Positions 7,629 through 13,579 of a DNA stretch of 33,215 bases are shown one piece after another. Source of the DNA: a bacterium (GTDB lineage: Bacteria; Bacillota; Clostridia; Christensenellales; CAG-138). The notes under the pieces are model-generated. The model was not told the origin of the DNA. It searched no databases and worked only from the letters and a program-made list of their open reading frames with translations. The translations under genes and the position numbers were made by a program. The stretch's first letter is position 1; the number at the start of each line of letters is the position of its first letter. The stretch is taken from contig JALFDW010000039.1 in assembly GCA_022778545.1 (NCBI GenBank), positions 1-33,215 on the forward strand, in the 5' to 3' direction.

Positions 7629-8669
7629 TCAGAAAAGCAGCCGCAGGAACAGTCGCGCCATAAAAAATCCGATCAATCCGCAGCCTGGAAACGTGCAAAG
7701 CCAGGCAAGGATCATTTCCCGGGCAGCGCGCCGGTTCACGCGGGCCTCAGGCGCGGCTGCACCAACCCCAAGGATCGCGGCAGTCTTCGTGTGCGTGGTG
7801 CTTACCGGGATCCCCAAAACCGTGGGCAGCAGCAGGCAGACCGAAGCCGCAAGATCCGTTGCAAAGCCCTGCCGCGGAGAAAGCCGCGCAAGTTCATACC
7901 CCATTTTCCGGATGATGCGCCGCCCACCCATGGCCGTGCCAATGCCCATCGTGACCGCGCCAAGAAGCAGCAGCCAAAGCGGGGGTCGGAGAATCGCCTC
8001 TCCCATCTCCCCCAATGCAAATGCGCGGCCAAGCAGCAGTATGCCGATGAACTTCTGCCCATCCTGCGCGCCATGCAGAAACGCAGTGCCCGCTGCGGCA
8101 GCCCGCTGGGCATGCCGGAAAAAGCGCTGCGGCGCGCACCGAAACAGCCGCCGCGTCAGCAGCTCTGCCGCAGTGCCCAGCGCCATGCCCAGCACAGCCG
8201 CAAGCAAAAGACCCAGCAGCACCTTCCCCCATTCTCTGCCATTTACGCAGGCAAAGCTCCCCGTAAGCGCCGCAGCCGCTCCCGTAATTCCTGCAATTAA
8301 TGCATGGCTCTCGCTCGTCGGGATGCCGAAACGCCAGGCAGCTACCGCCCATGTCACAATCGCAAAAAGCGCCGCGCACAGCGCGATGGAGGCGGCGCGC
8401 GCGTCCGCTCCAAAGTCTACCATGCCGCAAATCGCATCCGTCACTGCCGGGCAAAGCCATGCCATTCCAAGCGCGCCCATGAGGTTGCATGCAGCGGCCA
8501 TTCCGATTGCCGCATGCATCCCCATCGCACCCGTTGCAATACAGGTCGCAATGGCATTCGGCGCGTCCGTCCACCCGTTGACAAAGATTACCGCCACCGT
8601 CAGCACCGCCGTGACGGCAAACGTTGAATCCGCAGCCATCCGGCGCAGGAACTCCGAAAAAGTCAGCAT
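7629..8669 (-). CDS. Inorganic phosphate transporter, PiT family
   Basis: Low-affinity phosphate (or metal-phosphate) permease of 346 aa. Both inverted-repeat signatures of the family are visible: FVNGWTDAPNAIAT in the first half and HGAQDGQKFIGILLLG in the second, plus the paired GIPTSESHALIAGITGA and GIPVSTTHTKTAAILGVGA loops. I choose the ATG at 8669, which has GGAGG at the right distance; the frame continues upstream but that part lies antisense-like inside the NlpC gene and has no family similarity. It follows the NlpC/P60 gene by 59 bases, and its Shine-Dalgarno is inside a 10-bp inverted repeat. No PhoU-like partner is seen. Confidence 0.92.
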   Translation of the reverse strand: MLTFSEFLRRMAADSTFAVTAVLTVAVIFVNGWTDAPNAIATCIATGAMGMHAAIGMAAACNLMGALGMAWLCPAVTDAICGMVDFGADARAASIALCAALFAIVTWAVAAWRFGIPTSESHALIAGITGAAAALTGSFACVNGREWGKVLLGLLLAAVLGMALGTAAELLTRRLFRCAPQRFFRHAQRAAAAGTAFLHGAQDGQKFIGILLLGRAFALGEMGEAILRPPLWLLLLGAVTMGIGTAMGGRRIIRKMGYELARLSPRQGFATDLAASVCLLLPTVLGIPVSTTHTKTAAILGVGAAAPEARVNRRAAREMILAWLCTFPGCGLIGFFMARLFLRLLF

Positions 8670-8672
8670 ACA

Positions 8673-8710
8673 AAATGCCCTCCTGTGTTTCCATACATAA
8701 GAGGGCATTT
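8673..8710 (-). promoter_or_regulatory. Inverted repeat that covers the PiT ribosome binding site
   Basis: Perfect 10-bp arms (8673-8682 and 8701-8710) with an 18-base loop. In the mRNA the second arm contains GAGGG of the Shine-Dalgarno of the phosphate permease, so folding would hide it. It could also act as a weak end signal for the NlpC gene. Confidence 0.5.
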
Positions 8711-8728
8711 CTGCATTTATGCGTGTTG

Positions 8729-9382
8729 TCAGCCCGCGAGCACACCCGTGAAGCGGCGGATCGCGGTAAGATCCATGTATTTCAGCTCCGTGATCTTCAC
8801 CACATCGCCCGGTTTCGGGGAGTGGATGAACTTCCCGCTGCCAAGATAGATGCCCACATGGCTCACCGGCGAATTGAAGCATACAAGGTCGCCCGGGCGC
8901 ATTTGGCTGTACGGCACTGCGATGCCGGCCTTCGCCTGATCGCGGCTCACCCGCGGGATGCTGATCCCCGCCTCGGCAAACACATACTGCGTAAAGCCGG
9001 AGCAATCAAACCCTGTTTGCGGAGAGGTGCCGCCTGTGCGGTAAGCAAGGCCAAGACAGGACTTCGCCGTGCTGAGGATCCTGTTGAGCAGCAGCACTTC
9101 CTTTGCAAGCTTTGCGCGCGTTTTTTCGCCAACGATGCCGTCCACGGAAAGGCCGTTGCGGCTCTGATAGCGACGCACCGCCGCCTCGGTCTTCGCGCCG
9201 AAGATGCCGTCCGCCACATCGTTGAGATAGCCAAGGTAAATCAGGTTGCCCTGAAGCTGCTTCACTTCTGCACCGCGGCTGCCGCGCCGAAGAAGCGGCG
9301 ATGCGGCATACGCCGTGCCCGCGAGGAACACGAGCGCCAACGCAAGGCAGGTCAACGCAAGAGCGCGTTTTGTTCGTTTCAT
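8729..9382 (-). CDS. Secreted NlpC/P60 peptidoglycan hydrolase with peptidoglycan-binding domain
   Basis: 217-aa exported cell-wall enzyme. The ATG at 9382 has AAAGGAG upstream and begins a signal peptide (KRTKRALALTCLALALVFLAG, cleavage after AYA about residue 26). Residues 30-92 are a PG_binding_1 domain (RGSRGAEVKQLQ, DGIFGAKTEAAV, DGIVGEKT). Residues 100-215 are an NlpC/P60 endopeptidase with catalytic Cys127 (FDCSGF), His175 (SHVGIYLG) and His187 (FIHS), expected to cut gamma-D-Glu to diamino acid bonds in stem peptides. The architecture is common in enzymes of cell separation or spore cortex turnover; which one is not clear. An extended -10 promoter precedes it. Confidence 0.93.
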   Translation of the reverse strand: MKRTKRALALTCLALALVFLAGTAYAASPLLRRGSRGAEVKQLQGNLIYLGYLNDVADGIFGAKTEAAVRRYQSRNGLSVDGIVGEKTRAKLAKEVLLLNRILSTAKSCLGLAYRTGGTSPQTGFDCSGFTQYVFAEAGISIPRVSRDQAKAGIAVPYSQMRPGDLVCFNSPVSHVGIYLGSGKFIHSPKPGDVVKITELKYMDLTAIRRFTGVLAG

Positions 9383-9407
9383 CGTGTTTCTCCTTTCGTT
9401 TGTTTCC

Positions 9408-9419
9408 GGCATTATAGCA
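9408..9419 (-). promoter_or_regulatory. Extended -10 promoter of the NlpC/P60 gene
   Basis: Minus-strand TATAAT at 9416-9411, preceded by TGC, giving the perfect extended -10 TGCTATAAT; no good -35 box is seen. The upstream bases belong to the terminator hairpin of the CotH operon, so the two genes are packed end to start. Confidence 0.65.
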
Positions 9420-9450
9420 TAAAATGCGCCATGAATGGCGCATTTTATGC
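9417..9450. terminator. Hairpin terminator after the CotH operon
   Basis: Perfect 16-bp inverted repeat (9417-9432 and 9435-9450) with a two-base centre; TTTTAT-rich arm ends. It lies about 100 bases after the cotH-like stop codon, just before the NlpC promoter. Confidence 0.7.
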
Positions 9451-9551
9451 CTTTATTTACACTTCCGTTACGTTATTGGGAATATTTTACTCTCGTAAAA
9501 CATTCTGTTCCAGCCCGCGCACTTCGCGGTGCATGCCGGAGGAAACTATGT

Positions 9552-11279
9552 TTACGGCGTCTGCGTCCGGTCGAAGCCGTGCATGCCGCCGCCTTTTCCG
9601 CCTGCCCCAAAGCCGCCGCCCATGCTGCTCATGCGGCTCAGGTCAAGGCTGCCCGCGTCGATCAGCGCATCCGGTTCCGCCGCCTGCCCCTCCTGTGTGG
9701 TGGGGATCGTGCCGTCAAGCTGCCCGCGCAGGCTTTCGCCGCGCAGCGTCACAAAGACCTTCAGCATATCCACAGCCGCCGTGAATTCGTCATAGGTATA
9801 AAACGCGGTGGCATCCTCCCGCACATACGGCGCGATCATTTCCGTGACCCCGTCAATGGTTTCCAGCAAAAGCCCGGAATCGAACCATTTCTCCACAACC
9901 TGTGCCAGATAGTCATGGTAAAGCGCAAGGCCCTCCTCATCGCTGAGAAGCTGCCCGATTATTGGGCGCTCCGCAAGTGTCGTGCCGGAAACCGGCGTGT
10001 CGATCGGGAAATTCACGGCGCTTTGCGCATCGTTTGAGCTGAAGCCCGCAAAGGCCATGTTGTAATCCCAGGGCAGCATGGACAGGAGCCCGTTCTCTTC
10101 CATGAGATAATAGTTGTGCTTTAAGGAACCCGTGTAATGGTCGAGGTTCACAAGCACGGTGTTGACCGCAAAGTACCGGGCAACTTCGTCCACGTCGATC
10201 GCCTCTTCCAGATTGCCTTCGCTCAGGTTTTTCAGCGCCGACACGACCCGCCGGTGTGCCGCGTTGCTTTCTTGCCCAAGCACCTGAGCATCGAAAATAT
10301 CGGAATAGCTGTCAAGGTCATCATCCGTATAAGCGAGGTCACTGCCGCCGCCCGTACCGCTCATGCCATTTGGGAATCCTGCCGCGTTTTGCTCCGGCGC
10401 ATCTGCGCCACCGGGCATCGCTCCCACGCCGCCCGGCGCCTGTCCGCGCCCGGTACGGCCGGCTGCTCCATCCGGGGGTTCCGCTCCCGCAGGGAAGTTC
10501 ATCCCCCCGGACGGCCCCATCCCTTCCGGCATCTCCATCCCTTCCGGCAGCTGCATTTCTTCCGGCAAAACAGTGCCTGCATCAGGCTGATTTTGGGCAT
10601 CGCCGAGCCCGAATGCCCCTTTGCCGCCTCCAAAGTTACCGCCGCGCCCCATGTCGTCACTTTCGGGCTTATACAGGTTTATGTTTTCCGCACCATAGTT
10701 GCGCAGAGCAAAACTCTCTTCAATGCATTCCACCGCAAGGTACAGCCCCCAGGGTTCCCCGTTGACGGTGATGTTTGCGAATGCACAAAGCGGCGTGGCA
10801 ACGCCGAGCGAACGGAACATTTCGTAAGAAAGGTATTCCTTCATGTAGCTTGCGTCCGCATAGCAATCATTCAGAGCGAGTTTATCCAGGCCATACAGCG
10901 AGCGGCCGGCGGCATAGTGGTCAAACTCCACCTTGAAGCTGTACCGCTCCGAATCGCTCGAAAACACGGAAGAAAGGCTGGAGTTTCCCTTACAGCGGAT
11001 TCCTGCCACAGAGACCGTGTATCCGTCCACGGTAACATCACAGGGGATGTACTCCTCCGCCGTGGCGTTTGCGAGCATGTTCTCCCAATCACTTTCCTTG
11101 ACGGAGATATCAACCGAAAGGACGCCTCCCGTGCCGAACAGCTTTTCTTCATATGTTTCCGCGATGGCGCTGCTCTCGCCGCCAAGCAGCTGCGGAAACG
11201 CCATCAGGCACACGGTAAGCGCCACGGCGGCCAAGAGCGCCACAGCAACTGCCGCATTGAACGCCTTTGAGGACTTCAT
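9552..11279 (-). CDS. CotH-kinase-family protein, exported or membrane anchored
   Basis: 575-aa protein with an N-terminal signal or anchor helix (residues 7-30). The CotH domain spans about 50-520: GIRCKGNSS at 93-101, the NDCYADASYMKEYLSYEMF helix at about 137-155, TVNGEPWGLYLAVE, and LPWDYNMAFAGF at 402-413, which carries the Asp expected to bind metal. CotH proteins are atypical kinases of spore coats, but many homologues sit in VTC/DUF4956 operons with no proven coat role, as here. Residues 209-313 are a low-complexity insertion rich in Gly, Pro and Met with repeated PEGM units, and the C-terminus ends in a Gly-rich stretch. Start ATG at 11279 overlaps the DUF4956 stop (ATGA). Confidence 0.9.
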   Translation of the reverse strand: MKSSKAFNAAVAVALLAAVALTVCLMAFPQLLGGESSAIAETYEEKLFGTGGVLSVDISVKESDWENMLANATAEEYIPCDVTVDGYTVSVAGIRCKGNSSLSSVFSSDSERYSFKVEFDHYAAGRSLYGLDKLALNDCYADASYMKEYLSYEMFRSLGVATPLCAFANITVNGEPWGLYLAVECIEESFALRNYGAENINLYKPESDDMGRGGNFGGGKGAFGLGDAQNQPDAGTVLPEEMQLPEGMEMPEGMGPSGGMNFPAGAEPPDGAAGRTGRGQAPGGVGAMPGGADAPEQNAAGFPNGMSGTGGGSDLAYTDDDLDSYSDIFDAQVLGQESNAAHRRVVSALKNLSEGNLEEAIDVDEVARYFAVNTVLVNLDHYTGSLKHNYYLMEENGLLSMLPWDYNMAFAGFSSNDAQSAVNFPIDTPVSGTTLAERPIIGQLLSDEEGLALYHDYLAQVVEKWFDSGLLLETIDGVTEMIAPYVREDATAFYTYDEFTAAVDMLKVFVTLRGESLRGQLDGTIPTTQEGQAAEPDALIDAGSLDLSRMSSMGGGFGAGGKGGGMHGFDRTQTP

Positions 11280-11947
11280 GCAGTATAATCCCCGTTATAA
11301 CTGACGAGCGCTGCGCTTTCAACGCCTTCAATGGCATTGAGCGAATTGACGAATGCCGTCGCCATGCTGCTCAGGGCGACTTCAAGCGTAAGCTCGATTC
11401 CGGCATCCGTCACCGTCTTGGATTTTACCGCGCTGCGTTTCACCTGCCCCGCAAGCGCCGCGGCGGCAGCCTGCTCGGCCGCTTCATTCCGGCAGCGCAG
11501 CACGAGAAGGTACGGCGCATCCTGCCCTTTCCGCTTTGCGAAAAGAAGCAGCATCACGCCGATGACGATCGACCCAAACACCGCAAGCGGGATCAGCCCT
11601 GCACCAAGCACGATACCCACCGCAATACTCCAGAAAAGAAACGCAATGTCAAGCGGCTCCTTGATCGCCGTGCGGAAGCGCACAATGGAAAGCGCGCCGA
11701 CCATGCCGAGCGAAAGCACAACGTTGCTTGTAACGGCAAGGATGACAAGCGTTGTGATCATCGTGAGCGCCATAAGCGCCACGCCGAATGTCTTGCTGAA
11801 CATCACACCGCGGAAGGTCTTGCGGTAAATGAAGTTGATGAACAGCCCCATCGCAAACGAAAGCGCAAGCGCGATGACCATATCAAGGATGCTGAAGGAA
11901 CCGATCTCCTCCAAAAAGCTGGATTTGAAAATGTCGTTGAATGTCAT
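11276..11947 (-). CDS. DUF4956 integral membrane protein
   Basis: 223 aa. Residues 20-150 contain four hydrophobic segments, with the conserved GMVGALSIVRFRTAIKEP block between them; the rest is a cytoplasmic soluble domain (QAAAAALAGQVKR, SSMATAFVNSLNAIEGVES) resembling a small ferredoxin-like fold. The family is widely found between VTC-domain and CotH-like genes, so it is probably the membrane part of that system; no reaction is established. ATG start with GAAAGG eight bases upstream, 47 bases after the VTC gene and overlapping cotH-like by four bases. Confidence 0.88.
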   Translation of the reverse strand: MTFNDIFKSSFLEEIGSFSILDMVIALALSFAMGLFINFIYRKTFRGVMFSKTFGVALMALTMITTLVILAVTSNVVLSLGMVGALSIVRFRTAIKEPLDIAFLFWSIAVGIVLGAGLIPLAVFGSIVIGVMLLLFAKRKGQDAPYLLVLRCRNEAAEQAAAAALAGQVKRSAVKSKTVTDAGIELTLEVALSSMATAFVNSLNAIEGVESAALVSYNGDYTA

Positions 11948-11994
11948 GGTAAATGTCCTTTCCTGAATTATTTATTATTTCAATATAAATCTGA

Positions 11995-12669
11995 TCAGCC
12001 ATAGATGCGGCATGCCGCGTATTTGGAAAACGCGCCTGCCATGCGCCCGGAAAGCTGCACCGCCGCCGCAACATGCGCGGGCAGGAACGCGTCATACTTG
12101 ACCTCGAGCACCGAAAGCGGGCTTACGGGGAGCATAGGCACAGCCGGGTCAAAAAAGTCCCGGCTATAAACGCCGCTTCGGATGTCGGTATCGAGCGTAA
12201 CGCGCACATTGCCAAGCGGCTCAACAAACGCTTCCCGGCTGTAATCCACAAGCGTTTTCGGCTGAAGCAGCGCTCCGGAGAGCTTGCAGTAAAACTCCTG
12301 CAAAAGCGGCCGCTCCGCCTCGTCAGCCATCCATGACGCATCCCCCGCAAGGATGCGTTCCACCTCCGCGCGCGAAAGCTCCGCCTGGAGTTTTTTGCAA
12401 AGCCCGTTCCGCTTCATTTTCTTTTCCAGGCGAAGGAAAGAGTCGTCCCCGTTATAGCAGCGGATGCGGAACTTCTCCCGTTCATCCACGCCATCCAGCT
12501 TTTCATTGAGCGCGCTGTCCCACAGGTCATCAAAATACAGGCTGCGGATCTTGTACACTCCGCCGTTGTGGGAGTCCCGCGCCATGCATGCGCCAAGGCG
12601 GGAGCGCAGCACCGCAACATCTTCCGCGTTGACGGTGAATTTCAGCTCATGCCGAAACCGTCCATCCAC
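11995..12669 (-). CDS. VTC-domain protein (polyphosphate polymerase-like)
   Basis: 224-aa protein with the triphosphate-tunnel fold of VTC polyphosphate polymerases. The tunnel residues appear as alternating basic and acidic strands: RFRHELKF near the start, IRSLYFDD, KFRIRCYNGDD, RLEKKMKRNGLCKK, VDYSREAF, RVTLDTDI and VLEVKYDAFLP. In yeast VTC4 this fold makes polyphosphate from ATP; activity of the bacterial operon forms is inferred only. I start at the GTG at 12669 rather than the GTG at 12675, because the AAAGGAGG site is 7 bases from the former and only one from the latter. First gene of the VTC-DUF4956-CotH operon. I see no convincing promoter, only a TAGAAT box at 12718-12713. Confidence 0.88.
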   Translation of the reverse strand: MDGRFRHELKFTVNAEDVAVLRSRLGACMARDSHNGGVYKIRSLYFDDLWDSALNEKLDGVDEREKFRIRCYNGDDSFLRLEKKMKRNGLCKKLQAELSRAEVERILAGDASWMADEAERPLLQEFYCKLSGALLQPKTLVDYSREAFVEPLGNVRVTLDTDIRSGVYSRDFFDPAVPMLPVSPLSVLEVKYDAFLPAHVAAAVQLSGRMAGAFSKYAACRIYG

Positions 12670-12842
12670 AGGCACACCTCCTTTTTAACTTTACTTGTTT
12701 TTTACATTGGCTATTCTATCCCCTGCTTTTGGGCGTTTTATGATGGAATTTCGTCAAAAGCAGAACGGATTGCGGCAGAACTGTGGCAGGCGGCAAAAAC
12801 CGCGCCATTTCGCCTTATATTCCTGTTTTCCGCACAAAAGCA

Positions 12843-12866
12843 AAGGGCGCGTTTCCGCGCCCCCTT
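12843..12866 (-). terminator. GC-rich hairpin with T-rich tail
   Basis: GGGCGCG (12845-12851), TTTC loop, CGCGCCC (12856-12862); on the minus strand it is followed by TTTGCTTTTG. A second, backup end signal for the 12926-16384 operon. The rest of the 12670-12925 gap shows no gene. Confidence 0.6.
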
Positions 12867-12889
12867 GGGAAGTTGATCCATAACAAGAA

Positions 12890-12914
12890 TGCCCCGTGCC
12901 ACAGGCGCGGGGCA
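12890..12914 (-). terminator. Hairpin terminator after the Thr/Pro-rich protein gene
   Basis: 11-bp stem (12890-12900 with 12904-12914, one G-T pair) and ACA loop, 12 bases after the stop codon; the minus-strand tail is ATTCTTGTT. Confidence 0.7.
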
Positions 12915-12925
12915 AAGCTCATATG

Positions 12926-13558
12926 TTACAGGTCATCGCCAGTATAATCAGGGTCCGGAGTTGGTACCGATATATCTTCTCCGTCACCACCGGATGATGT
13001 CGGTTCGGGCGTTGGTTGGGGCGTCGGCGTAGACGGCTTCGGCGTCGCCGTCGGTTGCGGTGTCGTCGTCGGCTTTGGCGTCGTCGTCGGCTTCGGCGTT
13101 GCTGTGACCTTCGGCGTCGCTGTCGGCTTCGGCGTTGTTGTGGCCTTCGGCGTTGTCGTGGCCTTCGGCGTTGCTGTCGCTTGCGGTGTTACCGTTGGCT
13201 GCGGCGTCGCTGTCGGCTGCGGTGTTTCCGCAGTCGCAGGCGTTTCTGAAGCCACAGGGGTCGGCTCCGGCGTGGGCGTAGATTCCGGCGCAGGCGTAGG
13301 CAGCGCAGTGAACAAAGCCTCAAGAGATGCAAGCTGCAGCCACATGCCGCCTTCCTCCTGATATTCCACCATGCCCGCATTGAAGCGCACGGGCGGCAGA
13401 GCGTCGTTCGCATCGTCATAAACCGCAAACTCTGCGGGTGCATTGTCCGCCCCGGTGCCGCGCGTGTTCAGCGCGACGATGAGGCCAACGGTCAAAAGCG
13501 CGATCACGATGCCCATCGCAAGTATGATCCGGTTATAGGTTTTCCGTTTTCTTATCAT
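12926..13558 (-). CDS. Membrane-anchored protein with long Thr/Pro repeat tail, function unknown
   Basis: 210 aa. A basic N-terminus and one hydrophobic helix (residues about 10-31) anchor it in the membrane with the rest outside. Residues 35-85 are a small unrecognised region (EFAVYDDANDALPPVRF, EEGGMWLQLASLEALFTAL). From about 86 to 190 it is a run of TP, TPKPT, TPQPT and TPKAT units, i.e. an extended spacer such as those that cross the peptidoglycan, ending in an acidic tail (PDPDYTGDDL). There is no LPXTG motif. It follows the SpoIID-like gene by 21 bases on the same strand, with only a weak AGGGG site, and probably belongs to that operon. The DNA repeats make this region prone to slippage. 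Confidence 0.75.
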   Translation of the reverse strand: MIRKRKTYNRIILAMGIVIALLTVGLIVALNTRGTGADNAPAEFAVYDDANDALPPVRFNAGMVEYQEEGGMWLQLASLEALFTALPTPAPESTPTPEPTPVASETPATAETPQPTATPQPTVTPQATATPKATTTPKATTTPKPTATPKVTATPKPTTTPKPTTTPQPTATPKPSTPTPQPTPEPTSSGGDGEDISVPTPDPDYTGDDL

Positions 13559-13579
13559 ATCAGTGCCCCTTCCAATGCG

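Noticed and set aside
8670-9005. Longer N-terminus for the phosphate permease
   Set aside because: The extra 112 residues overlap the NlpC gene in another frame, have no family match, and the ATG at 8669 has a good ribosome binding site.
11331-12004. Rearranged or split gene between DUF4956 and CotH
   Set aside because: Both genes are intact with a normal ATGA overlap; the + strand frames are shadows.
13016-13361. Arg-rich and Val/Gly-rich + strand frames opposite the Thr/Pro repeats
   Set aside because: Produced by reading the repeat codons of the real gene on the other strand.
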